Origin: Lysobacterales bacterium
Lineage (GTDB): Bacteria > Pseudomonadota > Gammaproteobacteria > Xanthomonadales > Xanthomonadaceae
Length of the DNA: 35,791 nt
Reading direction: 5' to 3'
Assembly (NCBI GenBank): GCA_016718605.1
Contig: JADKCY010000020.1
Span: forward strand, 1 to 35,791
Shown here: positions 1-7,992 of the stretch, piece after piece
Position numbering within the stretch: position 1 is the first letter of the stretch
Layout of the letters: the number at the start of each line of letters is the position of its first letter
The notes under the pieces: generated by a model
What the model was told of the DNA's origin: nothing
Databases searched by the model: none
What the model saw: only the letters and a program-made list of their open reading frames with translations
Translations under genes and position numbers: made by a program

Positions 1-11
1 CCGGCCCAAGA

Positions 12-120
12 GAAGCCAGCATACCGGGGCATGTGAAGCCACGAATCCGAACCATGAAGCCAGTGTTCCGGTGCATGTGAAGCCAGTGGCGGCGCGGGGA
101 TTCCGGGGCATGGGAAGCTA
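12..120 (+). repeat. IS21 left multiple terminal repeats
   Basis: The heptamer GAAGCCA occurs at 12, 35, 56 and 79, with a variant GAAGCTA at 114. Spacing is 23, 21, 23 and 35 bp, and CCGGGGCAT- or CCGGTGCAT-like blocks lie between copies. Such phased repeats are the transposase binding sites typical of IS21 ends. Confidence 0.8.
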
Positions 121-198
121 GTGCGGGAACGGTTGAGGTGGGTAATACTCGTTGGCTTTTTGGACAGCGAGGTTCCCTTGTCTCAATCGAGAATTCCT

Positions 199-1712
199 AT
201 GCGACAGATCCGAGAGTTGCGGCTGCATTTTGAAATGGGCCTGAGGCAACGGCTGATTGCGCGCAGCAGGGGTGGTGCGCTCCACCGTGGAGCGGGTGTT
301 GGCGCGGTTTGCGGCCTCGGGGCTGAGCTGGCCACCGGACCCCCGCGTTGAGCGACGAAGTGCTGGAACACCGGCTGTGGCCGGACCGCCGGCACTGGTA
401 AGTCCAAATCCTGCGAGCGGCGGGTGGGGCGAGGTGGTGGCCCAGTTGGACGCAAAGGCGTGACCCGGCGGTTACTGTGGAGCGAGTACCGAGAGCGCCA
501 TCCGGAGGGTATTGGTTACAGCGTGTTTGTTGTGCTGAGCTGGCGATCTATCAGGCCGATCAGGATGGTTTACCGGCACGACCTGGTCTCCGGCGAGCTG
601 GCGTGCCTACTTTTTGACTTGCCGGCATGACGTTGCGCTATCGGGATGGCGAATGGATCGTTCGGCGCAAATCTTTGTCGCCGCATTGGGATTTCCAACG
701 CCATCTTTGCGCATGGCTATGTCGACCAAACCGCTGCGAGCTGGCTGGATGGATGCACCGGGCATTCGTGGCGTTTGGCGGTGTGCCCAAGGTCGGCGTA
801 CCGGACAATCCACGGGCGCTGGTATCCGGCCGATCGCTTCGAGCCGACCCCTGACCTCCGTGCTTACGCCGACGATTTCGCCGCGCACTACGGGATCACC
901 CATCGTGCCGGCACGGGGCGCAAACCGCGTGATAAAGGAGGGGTTGAGGGCGCTGTCAAGATCGTCGAGATGCGCATTCTCGCCGCGGCCGTGATCGCGT
1001 GTTCGGTTCGCCTGACAGAGCTGAACACATGGTTACAGTCGTCATGACGACGCTCAACGCCACGCCGTTCCAGAAGCGTGCCGGATCGCGTGTAGCTTGC
1101 TGCTGGAAGAGCGCGTACAGTTGCTGCCGCTGCCTCACACCCGCTGAAATGACGAGCTACTTCATCCGCAAAGTGGCGCGCGACCTATCACGTCGATCTG
1201 CAGCAGGCAATACCTTTACAGCGTGCCATATCAACACGTCGGCCAAACGGTCGAGGTGCGAGTCACGCTTCGCTATCGAGATCTTGCGCGGAAGTCGCCG
1301 CTTGGCGCTACACCGGCGGGGAGGGCCGCCAGCCAGCGCTTTGTCAACGACCCAGCCCATCGGCCCGCCCATCACCGAGGCGCGCATGACCTCAAATCGA
1401 GCGGCGAGTTACGGCGAGCCGGTGCGCCGACTGCCGCGCTGGTCGATGCACTGTTCGCCCGGCGCCGGCATCCGGAGCAAGCAATTCGCAGCGCCCAAGG
1501 CATCATCGGCTTGGCCCGCGATCACGGCAAGGAGGCATTGAATTCGGCCTGCACGCGCGCCCGCGTTGAACGCGATTGGCTACCACGCAGCTGAAGGATT
1601 ACTTATCCATCACGAACACCCAGGTTCCACTGCCTCTGCCACCCGGCCGCAAGAGCATGTTCGCGGCGGCGACTACTACGGCCACACCGGCGAGGTGAAC
1701 CATGCCGCATGA
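199..1712 (+). pseudogene. istA: IS21-family transposase IstA remnant
   Basis: The start reads MRQIRELRLHFEMGL, the conserved IstA N-terminal helix-turn-helix, followed in another frame by a segment like RSTVERVLARFAASGLSWP. Later frames contain LLWSEYRERHPEGIGYS and a C-terminal EHVRGGDYYGHTGEV, close to the usual IstA ending. The pieces lie in all three frames over about 1.5 kb, so there are many indels and no functional DDE integrase can be made. The end overlaps the istB start at 1702, as in intact IS21 elements, where the two genes are coupled. Confidence 0.8.
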
Positions 1713-2445
1713 GCCCGTGATGCAGCAACTCCCAAGCTGGGGATTGCGCGGCGCCGCCGATGCCCAGCTCGGCGCCATTCAACGAAGATGTGTTTGAAGC
1801 CCGGCTCTACTGCTCGATGCCGAGTCGCTGCAACGGGACAGCACTGCACAGGCCCGGCGGCTCAGACTGGCCCGACTCGGCCAAATCGCGCACCCGGGCC
1901 GATGTTGATCTGCGCACCCCGCGTGGGCTCGGCAAGCACGCTGGAACCAGTTGCTCGTTTGAACTGGCTGCAACAACATCGGCATCTGTTGCTGGTCGGA
2001 CCGACCGGTGTCGTAAGAGTTGTCTGGCCTGCGCGCTGGCCAAAGCAGTAATCGAGCACAAGCGCTCCGTACGCTACCTGCGGTTGCCGCGACTGGGCGA
2101 CGAACTGGCCAGCCTGCGGGCACAAGTCACCCCAGTCACTGGCTGAAAACGCTCAGTCGCATCGATCTCGTCATCCTCGACGACTTTGACACGGTCCCGC
2201 TCAGCCCGAGGCGCAACCGCTGCTGCTGGAACTGCTCGAAGGCCGCCACCAGCGCGGGCCTGCTGCTGACCAGCCAGCTGCCGCTCAAGCTCTGGCATGC
2301 CCAGTTCCACGACCCGACCCTCGCTGACGCCATCCTCGATCGCCTCGTCCACGGCGCCGAACTGGTCGAACTCAAGGGCGAATCCATGCGCAAACGCGCC
2401 CAAGCCGCCCCGCCCGCAGAGGACAAAGACAACCAGAAACCCTAA
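1702..2445 (+). pseudogene. istB: IS21-family ATPase helper IstB remnant
   Basis: The frame opens with MPHEPVMQQLPSWGLRG. The remains of an AAA+ ATPase follow: LNWLQQHRHLLLVGPTG (Walker A region), then, after a frameshift, KSCLACALAKAVIEH, and SRIDLVILDDF (Walker B) near 2156-2190. The C-terminal part includes DPTLADAILDRLVHGAELVELKG-type sequence, normal for IstB (about 250 aa). At least three frames are needed to read it, so it is dead. IstB normally loads the IstA transposase on target DNA. Confidence 0.8.
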
Positions 2446-2479
2446 ACTGCCGCCTCGCCATCTCAACCGATGACCGCAC

Positions 2480-2532
2480 TGGCTTCCCAACGCCCGGAAC
2501 GCTGGCTTCCCATCCGTCGGAACGGTGGCTTC
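2480..2532 (-). repeat. IS21 right multiple terminal repeats
   Basis: The inverted heptamer TGGCTTC lies at 2480, 2503 and 2526, exactly 23 bp apart, with CGGAAC between copies. It is the mirror image of the left-end repeats and marks the right end of the insertion sequence. Confidence 0.8.
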
Positions 2533-2568
2533 TCTTGTGGGCGGAATCTGCAGACATCAGTATCGGGA

Positions 2569-2952
2569 TCAGTCCTCCTCCGGCACATCCATGGCCACAA
2601 ACGCGAGCCGATAGCGGGTCACATTGCCACGCCCGCCTGCACTGGGCACCGCACGAAGATCCAGCCCGCATGCCAACCCTGCATTGGCACATTCAGCCGA
2701 TATCTCAGCGCGGTGGGCCATCCACCAGGCGACGAATTTCTCCCGCCGTAACCAGCGTCCTGGCGAATCGCCCTGCAGCACACCGCCGAACTGTTCCACA
2801 TAGATCGCCCGCAAGGTATCGACATCGACAGGCGAGGTTGTGCCATCGCGCCTCAGTTCATTGGCAGACATTTCCGCCAGGACAGACAGGACACGTGAAT
2901 ACCGGTCTCCCCGCCTCGCGCGGAAAGCCACTGCGTGAGCACGTCCAAGCAT
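2569..2952 (-). CDS. Unknown 127-aa protein
   Basis: I do not recognise the family. The frame is open further upstream to 3267, but that upstream part lies over the CoiA-like gene and has no protein-like character. I therefore chose the ATG at 2952, which gives 127 aa. The product looks soluble and mostly helical, with a basic N-terminus (GRAHAVAFRARRGDRYSRVL), a central WLRREKFVAWWMAHRAEIS helix rich in tryptophan, and an acidic end (VPEED). It runs divergently from the CoiA-like gene with about 100 bp between starts, so the two may share a control region. The stop lies close to the IS21 right end, so the insertion landed just downstream and left this gene intact. Confidence 0.6.
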   Translation of the reverse strand: MLGRAHAVAFRARRGDRYSRVLSVLAEMSANELRRDGTTSPVDVDTLRAIYVEQFGGVLQGDSPGRWLRREKFVAWWMAHRAEISAECANAGLACGLDLRAVPSAGGRGNVTRYRLAFVAMDVPEED

Positions 2953-3050
2953 GAAAGGTGGTCGGTGGAGGATTGGGGAGGTATTGGACTGTTTTCGGAC
3001 ATGGCGCGAATGGATGTTGGGACACCCCAACTCTAGGCAGCCAAGACAGC

Positions 3051-4328
3051 ATGAGCAACGTAGAAGGCATTGTTCCGTTCGGACTTCGCAACGGGCGGAT
3101 GTATGCCGCCACCGAGGTGGCCAACGGTCTCGCCTGCGACTGTTTATGTCCAGGATGCGCAACACCGCTTGTCGCACGCCAAGGCGAACACCGCCGGCCC
3201 CACTTCGCACATCACGCAGGCGGCGAGTGTGAATACGGAGCAGAGTCCGCCATCCATAGAATGGCAAAGCAGATCATTGCCGACCACCGGCGCATCCTCT
3301 TGCCCGGCTGGGATGGCGACCTCATCCACCCGAACCCGTCCATGCTGGTTGACATCATGGATCGGATACACCGCGCTGACCGCGTGGAAATGCCGGCCCG
3401 GGTAGCGCAACTCACCGATGTCACCCTTGAACAACGGGTTGGCAATCACCGACCCGACCTTGTTGTCAATGACGATCAAGGTGAACTGCTAATCGAGATC
3501 CGATGGCAACACGCAGTCACACCCGAAAAAAGGCAAGCCATGGTAGAGAGCGGTCGGCGGATGATTGAAATCGATCTCTCACGTCTCGGTCTGTTCGACC
3601 TCTCCCGTACCGATCTGCTCATCGACGCGGTTCTAGGCAACGCGTCCAATCGAAAATGGATCAGTTGCCCTGAAGCCATCGCTGCATGGAACGAAAACCA
3701 TCGAGCTCTGTGTGACCTGGTCCAATGCGCAAATGCCTCGATCCAGGAAGCTCGCGAGGTCAACCTAAGAAAACGACGCGATCTGCTCGCAATTGAGCGC
3801 AACAGACGCTGGCAATACCTATCGGAGCTGGCCGCGCTTGACCAGATCACCAAACCGGAAGCGATCCGGAGGCGACTGCAGGAGCTCGCTAACAAGGACA
3901 TCCCAAAGGCAGAAATCCTCCAGCGCGAGATCCTCCCCACGTGGGTGACGTTACATCTGACCGATCCGTCATCAGACTGCTGGGCGGTCAATGCACATCC
4001 GAAGCTGTGGTGGAGCGCCGCCTACCTACGATTCATCCAGTCCGCACCGACTGGCACGGTCGTGACAACGAAGGCCGTCTTCAATTGGCTGGACTTAACC
4101 TTCGGGTTCCATCCGATCGCCTACCGTCTGTTCCAAGCCCAGAGAACCTACGGCATCGCATTTCAACCGGGTTCCCGAGGTCGAAGCCCACCCTGGTGCG
4201 CCTACTTCAGCGACAAGGAAAACAGAGCGATACCCAATCTCTGGAGGATCGCACAGCGGTTCCTGGACCGCCTGACCGATGCTGGTGTTCTCGATCGCGT
4301 CACCGATGGCTTTCAAATAGCGATCTAG
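3051..4328 (+). CDS. CoiA-like nuclease domain protein
   Basis: The 425-aa product resembles competence protein CoiA-like nucleases. Near residues 20-45 there is a treble-clef-like CLCPGC zinc motif, then RRPHFAHH with paired histidines and a following glutamate/histidine segment (ESAIHRMAKQII). A PD-(D/E)xK-type core follows: HRPDLVVND, then LLIEIRW, which supplies the D and E but has tryptophan in place of the usual lysine. The C-terminal half (residues about 200-425) is helical, then globular and unassigned. In CoiA-family proteins this fold is thought to process DNA. I chose ATG 3051 because the N-terminus of the longer frame (from 2958) looks noncoding. The ribosome binding site is weak. 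A hairpin lies 12 bp after the stop. Function on this element is not known. Confidence 0.7.
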   Translation: MSNVEGIVPFGLRNGRMYAATEVANGLACDCLCPGCATPLVARQGEHRRPHFAHHAGGECEYGAESAIHRMAKQIIADHRRILLPGWDGDLIHPNPSMLVDIMDRIHRADRVEMPARVAQLTDVTLEQRVGNHRPDLVVNDDQGELLIEIRWQHAVTPEKRQAMVESGRRMIEIDLSRLGLFDLSRTDLLIDAVLGNASNRKWISCPEAIAAWNENHRALCDLVQCANASIQEAREVNLRKRRDLLAIERNRRWQYLSELAALDQITKPEAIRRRLQELANKDIPKAEILQREILPTWVTLHLTDPSSDCWAVNAHPKLWWSAAYLRFIQSAPTGTVVTTKAVFNWLDLTFGFHPIAYRLFQAQRTYGIAFQPGSRGRSPPWCAYFSDKENRAIPNLWRIAQRFLDRLTDAGVLDRVTDGFQIAI

Positions 4329-4333
4329 GGACG

Positions 4334-4366
4334 CCAAAAACGGCTGGGGCTCTAAAGCCCCAGCCG
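4334..4366 (-). terminator. Intrinsic terminator of the 34-codon gene
   Basis: A perfect 11-bp stem (4341-4351 with 4356-4366, loop CTAA) is followed on the minus strand by a T-run (4336-4340). It ends the small minus-strand gene at 4377-4481 and may also act weakly on the plus-strand CoiA-like gene. Confidence 0.75.
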
Positions 4367-4376
4367 CACTAGAACA

Positions 4377-4481
4377 TCACCGGCGAGGAAAACGACGTCT
4401 GTGACGGCAGACGTGCTCCACCTCACCATTTCGGGTCCGAACGTACTCACGCACCGGAACCATCATCGATGGATCAAACAT
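4377..4481 (-). CDS. Very small basic protein, 34 aa
   Basis: The short frame encodes MFDPSMMVPVREYVRTRNGE followed by a histidine/arginine-rich end (VEHVCRHRRRFPRR). The VREYVR-type start plus basic tail is a pattern I associate with tiny proteins on plasmids and integrative elements, but I cannot name a function. Support comes from an AGAGG ribosome binding site about 8 nt before the ATG and from a dedicated intrinsic terminator right after the stop, so the gene is a complete transcription unit. It lies antisense to no other gene. Confidence 0.55.
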   Translation of the reverse strand: MFDPSMMVPVREYVRTRNGEVEHVCRHRRRFPRR

Positions 4482-4888
4482 AGTTAAAGCCTCTATGCAG
4501 ATCGGGCTGACGACTTTGTTGTTGCCGAGCAATAAGGAACGGGCCTACTATGTCCGAACCTCGCAAAGAGGTGCTCGTGAGAAGTGCGACAGCACAACTC
4601 CTCAGAACTGGTCCGGGTACCAGCCGGGCCAGTTCGCTTTTTTGGGCAAAAGCACCACTACATGTAGTGCCATCGATCTAAGTGAACACTAGATGATGTG
4701 TTGCCCCGTATCGCTGGAAAACTACGCCGCATCATCTTTCGAGTCAACGAGTTTACCCTCGATTGCTCGCAAAATGATTGGGAAATTCACCTTGCATTGT
4801 GGAAGCGCAGGAAAGCCATCCCTGTCCGCTTGACGAGCACAGAATCAATCCATAGCGTGCGCTTTGACTGCCGATGGCACTCACCCGA
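4482..4888. other. Noncoding stretch between 34-codon gene and leader A
   Basis: I see no convincing gene here. A frame from 4495 runs straight through a strong terminator hairpin and is rejected. The stretch contains that terminator (4606-4643) and otherwise featureless sequence up to the structured leader at 4889. A small untranslated RNA ending at the terminator is possible. Confidence 0.5.
4606..4643 (+). terminator. Intrinsic terminator, possibly of a small RNA
   Basis: An 11-bp stem with one G-U pair (4606-4616 with 4624-4634, 7-nt loop) is followed by TTTTTT (4638-4643). No coding gene ends just before it on this strand, so it may end a small RNA or read-through from the CoiA-like gene. 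Confidence 0.65.
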
Positions 4889-4964
4889 CCCGGGGGCAAT
4901 CCGGGACACCCAACCCTCGCGGAGACCACTCCGCAGGGAAGGTCTCCGTCCTACGGAGATCTGT
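4889..4964 (+). promoter_or_regulatory. Structured 5' leader, copy A (ACACC type)
   Basis: The first hairpin is CCCGG (4889-4893), loop GGGCAAT, CCGGG (4901-4905). It is followed at once by ACACCC. A second hairpin pairs GGAGACC (4921-4927) with GGTCTCC (4941-4947). That same GGTCTCC can instead pair with GGAGATC (4955-4961), which contains the ribosome binding site. This gives two exclusive folds, one exposing and one hiding the translation start at 4965. Confidence 0.65.
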
Positions 4965-5312
4965 ATGTCAATGCCACCTGATCCGCAGAACAGATCATTG
5001 GCCAGTGCGCGTTCGTCACCAGCGACGTCGCGTCGTTTTCAGTCCTTGGCACCGAGAGATGTGTGCACACTCATCGGATGGCTCAGGGGAGGCGTTTCGC
5101 TGACTGTTGTCGAATCCCTCCCCCGCTACGGCTTGGTTGGAAACGCGCGGTTCGCAGAGCGCGCTCGCGATTGGTATCGACTTTTCTGGATGTGGAGCGC
5201 CTTTCGTTCGCACCCCACCCATGATCGCGCCTACCAGGCACTTGGTCGCGACGGCTATTGGCGTCGTATTGCCCGATGCAAGGCACTGCTTAACCGCCTG
5301 ACGTCGGACTGA
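4965..5312 (+). CDS. Unknown 115-aa protein, tryptophan/arginine-rich
   Basis: I do not recognise this family. The frame is open back to 4698, but the structured leader and the GGAG ribosome binding site 6-9 nt upstream place the start at ATG 4965. Residues 1-30 are polar and probably disordered (serine, arginine, proline). Residues 31-115 look like a small helical domain: DVCTLIGWLRGGVSLTVVE, then RDWYRLFWMWSAF and a basic C-terminus ending RLTSD. The aromatic helix could pack against a membrane or partner, but no clear transmembrane segment is present. The next leader (copy I) overlaps the stop codon. Confidence 0.6.
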   Translation: MSMPPDPQNRSLASARSSPATSRRFQSLAPRDVCTLIGWLRGGVSLTVVESLPRYGLVGNARFAERARDWYRLFWMWSAFRSHPTHDRAYQALGRDGYWRRIARCKALLNRLTSD

Positions 5313-5381
5313 CCGATCACACCATCCCCACATGCGGGCCCTCCCGCTCGGGACGGCTCGCTCCCAAAAAAGGAGCAACCC
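5304..5381 (+). promoter_or_regulatory. Structured 5' leader, copy I (weaker match)
   Basis: A short hairpin TCGG-ACTGA-CCGA (5304-5316) is followed by T and the CACACC box (5318-5323). A GCGGG/CCCGC hairpin follows (5334-5338 with 5343-5347). GCTCC (5360-5364) can pair with GGAGC (5372-5376), the ribosome binding site of the gene at 5382. The first stem overlaps the previous stop codon and is one pair shorter than in the other copies. Confidence 0.45.
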
Positions 5382-6042
5382 ATGACGCACCTGCGACTCA
5401 CCCTCGATGTGGAAATCGAGACCAACGCTGAAGCAGCGAGGCCCGTCGCTGTGAACGCGCTGCCTGACACCGTGGTGATCGATGGCATCGAGCTGCCCAC
5501 GCGCAACGGGCGCGGGCGGGTGATCCACGATACGCCAGAGGGGATCGCGAACTTCTGCGCGTGGTTCGGCGGCAGCAAAGCCGTGGACGCGCTTGGGCGA
5601 CCGCTAGTGGTGTACCACGGCACCAGCAACGATTTCACCGCGTTTTCTGATGAGTTCGTTTCATCCAGAGCGGAAAACGAATTCGGGAAAAGGGTTCTAT
5701 TTCACGCCGGGGCATGACGCGGCCAACCTTTATGCAGGCAAAAACGGAAAGGTTGTTCCTTCGTTTGTGTTGATGAAGAGCCCCATGTTTGTAACGACGC
5801 ACGACAGAGGGGGCGCGACAGGCTGGCATGGAGAGCATGACGGGCTGATCGTCGTTTTTGCGGACTCCGAGAACAAAAATGACCCGGAATCGTGGGCTGA
5901 GATTGTTGTGGCGTCTCCTGCACAAATCAAATCCGCGACCGACAACTCCGGCCGATTCGATCCGTCCAGCGCGAGCCTGACCGATGCGGAGGATGTGGTC
6001 ACACCTGCTCCGAAGGCGAAGCCGCGAGGGCTGGCGCTATGA
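5382..6042 (+). pseudogene. ART-PolyVal-like protein, first copy, frameshifted
   Basis: The product resembles ADP-ribosyltransferase-like polyvalent-protein domains of mobile elements. Visible are WFGGSKAVDALGRPLVVYHG, the usual start of the domain with its YHGT motif, then FYFTPGHDAANLYAGK, a segment like VPSFVLMKSPMFV, and the ending IKSATDNSGRFDP. The first part is in the frame starting at 5382 and the second in the frame ending at 6042. Four adenines at 5688-5691 mark the shift: three would restore one frame and give 219 aa. It could be decay, an assembly slip or programmed frameshifting. The stop overlaps the start of the second copy (ATGA). Such domains are proposed to modify host proteins when the element enters a cell. 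Confidence 0.7.
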
Positions 6043-6065
6043 ACACGTTCCCCGACACCGTGGTG
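5986..6065 (+). repeat. 80-bp direct repeat, copy 1
   Basis: These 80 bp are identical to 6650-6729 by direct reading. They span the end of one ART-PolyVal-like gene and the start of the next, and are the seam of a tandem duplication. Recombination between copies would remove one unit of 664 bp. Confidence 0.9.
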
Positions 6066-6706
6066 ATCGATGGCATCGCGCGACCCACGCACAATAGCGC
6101 GGGGCGGCTGATCCACGACACCGTCGAGGGGATTCGCAACTTCTGGGTGTGGTTTGGCGACAGCAAAGCTGTGGACGGCGATGGCAGGCCGGTGGTGATT
6201 TACCACAGGGCGGATGCCAGCATCAAATCGTTCGAGCCTTCGACGAGCGGCACGCTTAGGCAGGGCATCTACTTTGCAAACGAAGAGGCGTCAGCCCGAG
6301 CATATGGAAACAGTGTGGTCCTGCCTACGTGAGCCTGCAAAGCCCGTGGGTGGTTGCGCTTGATAGCGATTCCAGGTGGGCAATTAAGGAAGACTTCGAT
6401 AGCCCATGTGTCGAGGCCGTGCGGGGGCTTCCCTCGGCGGCAGGAAGATGCTTTGATGCAGCCAGATATGGAACCGGAATGTACGATCTACCGGTTGCAG
6501 CGCGTGCTCTGGCGGAAGCTGGCCACGACGGGATCATCGGCGCTTACCCTGACGGGTCGAGAGAATACGTCGCCTTCCGTCCCGAGCAAATCAAATCCGC
6601 CACCGCCAATTCCGGCCGATTCGATCCTCAAACGGCGAGCCTGACCGACGCGGAGGATGTGGTCACACCTGCTCCGAAGGCGAAGCCGCGAGGGCTGGCG
6701 CTATGA
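6039..6706 (+). pseudogene. ART-PolyVal-like protein, second copy, frameshifted
   Basis: This is a duplicate of the preceding gene: the same N-terminal PDTVVIDGIARPTHN, WFGDSKAVDGDGRPVVIYH, GIYFANEEASARAYG and C-terminal IKSATANSGRFDP, and the last 24 residues match the first copy. Here the canonical YHGT reads YHRA, so a glycine of the NAD-binding motif is lost. The frame breaks near 6324, where one base appears to be missing; after it the text continues YVSLQSPWVVALDSD. Repair would give about 222 aa. Residues DGIIGAYPDGSREYVAFRPEQ correspond to the usual domain end. The third copy starts at its stop with ATGA overlap. Confidence 0.7.
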
Positions 6707-6729
6707 ACACGTTCCCCGACACCGTGGTG
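6650..6729 (+). repeat. 80-bp direct repeat, copy 2
   Basis: This is the second identical copy of the seam repeat at 5986-6065. It joins the end of the second ART-PolyVal-like gene to the truncated third copy. Confidence 0.9.
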
Positions 6730-6846
6730 TTCGATGGCATCGAAGACATTCCCAACCGACTGGCGCGATTTGGCCTCATGAACCCAGCAGACTTCCTGGC
6801 GGAAATGCAGGAACGGTGGGAACACCAACAAGCAGAGGGCTCGTGA
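6703..6846 (+). CDS. Truncated third ART-PolyVal-like start fused to new tail, 47 aa
   Basis: The first 12 residues (MNTFPDTVVFDG) match the start of the second ART-PolyVal-like gene. The rest (IPNRLARFGLMNPADFLAEM and onward to HQQAEGS) is a different short helical tail. The start is the ATGA overlap with the preceding stop. It may be the original small downstream gene onto which the duplication was pasted, or a leftover without function. No known domain is present. Confidence 0.45.
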   Translation: MNTFPDTVVFDGIEDIPNRLARFGLMNPADFLAEMQERWEHQQAEGS

Positions 6847-7188
6847 AGAGCTCTGGTGTATCAGGTTTAGGGCCCTCGAAGCCGCAAGCTTGCGGCGCGT
6901 GACGAGCACAATCGCTCTCAAGAATCGCAACCCACCTGGGTTCGGCTCCAGGAGCCGCCCTCGGCACAACGGGCGTCCAGAAGGTGTCGGTCCACCGGCA
7001 CCTCGACTTCATCTGAGGTCGCCCGCCCAACAACGCCCGAACCTTCAAGGTTCGGGCGTTGTTGTTTCTGCAGTCCGGAAAACGCACAAAAATCCAAAGA
7101 AATCCCCGCATCTTGATGGGGTTTCCCGCAAACAAACGAAATCGCCATCCCTAACCTGTACCCAGCAATTCCATGCTGAGGAGCAGGC
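6847..7188. other. Intergenic stretch with strong terminator
   Basis: No gene is visible in either strand. A minus-strand frame across it reads through a 17-bp terminator stem and is rejected. A T-arm-like piece near 6934-6955 does not extend into a tRNA cloverleaf. The stretch separates the ART-PolyVal cluster from the helicase cluster. Confidence 0.5.
7029..7067 (+). terminator. Strong intrinsic terminator, possibly bidirectional
   Basis: A perfect 17-bp inverted repeat (7029-7045 with 7047-7063; the apex opens to a small loop) is followed by GTTTC (7064-7068) and a TTGTTGTTT tail. It closes the ART-PolyVal transcription unit. Confidence 0.85.
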
Positions 7189-7734
7189 ATGTCCACATCA
7201 CCCACGCAAATCGCCACCGCCGGGCAGCACGGTTACATCGAGGACCTGGTCAAACGTGCCGGCCTTGAAAGCACGGCCGACGCGATCGCCCTCGTTTTTC
7301 CAGAGACGCCGGCGGTACTGGGCAGAACCGAAGCCAGCCGGCTCATTGCGGCGCTCGAAAAACGCGTGGGAAGTCCCACGCGCGACACCTCCAGTCCATC
7401 GACGCACACCTCAGCGAAGCAGATCCGAAAGCTGGCAATGGGCACTACCCCACTGGACAAGATTCAGAGCCCAGATGCGCGGTGGATCGTTGATCGACTG
7501 CGCAAGTTTGCGGCGATCGAAAACGTCCTCGCGGCAGGCAAGAACCAGAACGCGGGCGGGCCGATCGCCATGGATCTACTGGTCAGCTACTTCCAAGGCT
7601 GGGATCGGCTCGCCGAAGCCTTCGATGTCACGGTCCCGACGGCCAAAGCCTGGGGTTCCCACCTACCCGCCTCCCGCGCCTATGAGGCGCAAATCAAGAC
7701 GGGCGGGTTTGTCCACGCCCCGATCGGTCATTGA
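7189..7734 (+). CDS. Unknown protein with C-terminal Cro/YdaS-like helix-turn-helix
   Basis: The 181-aa product has an N-terminal helical part (residues 1-65), a polar linker rich in serine and threonine (about 63-80), and a C-terminal part where LVSYFQGWDRLAEAFDVTVP and then TAKAWGSHLPASRAYEAQI resemble a Cro/YdaS-like DNA-binding helix-turn-helix. The order (helix, DVTVPTAKAW recognition helix, LPASRAYEA) is typical of such repressors. It starts at an ATG with a GAGGAG ribosome binding site 8 nt upstream. The next gene begins 17 nt after its stop. It probably binds DNA, perhaps to control this cluster, but the target is unknown. Confidence 0.6.
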   Translation: MSTSPTQIATAGQHGYIEDLVKRAGLESTADAIALVFPETPAVLGRTEASRLIAALEKRVGSPTRDTSSPSTHTSAKQIRKLAMGTTPLDKIQSPDARWIVDRLRKFAAIENVLAAGKNQNAGGPIAMDLLVSYFQGWDRLAEAFDVTVPTAKAWGSHLPASRAYEAQIKTGGFVHAPIGH

Positions 7735-7750
7735 ACAAGGAGAAAATACG

Positions 7751-7957
7751 ATGAGAGAGTCCATCGCCCGCATCGGCAACTCATGGACCGAGCGCGAAAT
7801 CACAACGCTTCGAAGGTTCTATCAGGAGATCGGACCCAAGAACCTCGCCACCCGGCTTGGCCGAACGCCCAATGCGGTCACCACCAAGGCGAGAGAGTTG
7901 AACATCATCGTGCCGCGAGGAGACCGCGAAAAAGTGGAGGCAAGAGTCAAGGCTTAA
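7751..7957 (+). CDS. Small Myb/SANT-like DNA-binding protein, 68 aa
   Basis: The short protein reads as a single helix-turn-helix: a tryptophan near residue 12 (SWTEREITTLRRFYQEIGPK), then NLATRLGRTPNAVTTKARE and a basic tail. The W-x-E-E-x-x-x-L spacing and the LGRTPNAVTTKA recognition helix match the SANT/Myb-like or SMRTANPO-type fold seen in small phage and plasmid regulators. The ATG is preceded by AAGGAG 8 nt upstream and follows the previous gene by 17 nt, so the two are probably cotranscribed. The helicase gene starts 36 nt after its stop. Confidence 0.65.
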   Translation: MRESIARIGNSWTEREITTLRRFYQEIGPKNLATRLGRTPNAVTTKARELNIIVPRGDREKVEARVKA

Positions 7958-7992
7958 TTTGCGTCGACTATCCCCGTCGGGATCATGGTGCC

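Larger units (their letters stand above)
1..2545 (+). mobile_element. Degenerate IS21-family insertion sequence
   Basis: The element has the IS21 plan: an istA-like transposase reading frame followed by an overlapping istB-like ATPase helper frame, flanked by several short terminal repeats in opposite orientation at the two ends. Both genes are broken by many frameshifts, so it cannot transpose by itself. The right end lies about 25 bp from the stop of the next gene (2569). The left tip is near or at the window edge and its exact boundary, and any target duplication, cannot be seen. The family assignment rests on the IstA N-terminal helix-turn-helix, the IstB ATPase motifs and the terminal repeats. 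Confidence 0.85.

Noticed and set aside
4500..4540. Hammerhead ribozyme core (CTGACGA)
   Set aside because: The required GAAA segment and flanking stems are absent.
4495..4692. 65-aa plus-strand frame
   Set aside because: It runs through the strong terminator hairpin at 4606-4643 and has no protein-like pattern.
6895..7000. tRNA-like T-arm piece (CCTGG, GTTCGGCT, CCAGG)
   Set aside because: The loop has eight bases and no acceptor stem, D-arm or anticodon arm can be fitted.
6918..7217. 99-aa minus-strand frame
   Set aside because: It spans the 17-bp terminator stem at 7029-7063 and overlaps the start of the gene at 7189.
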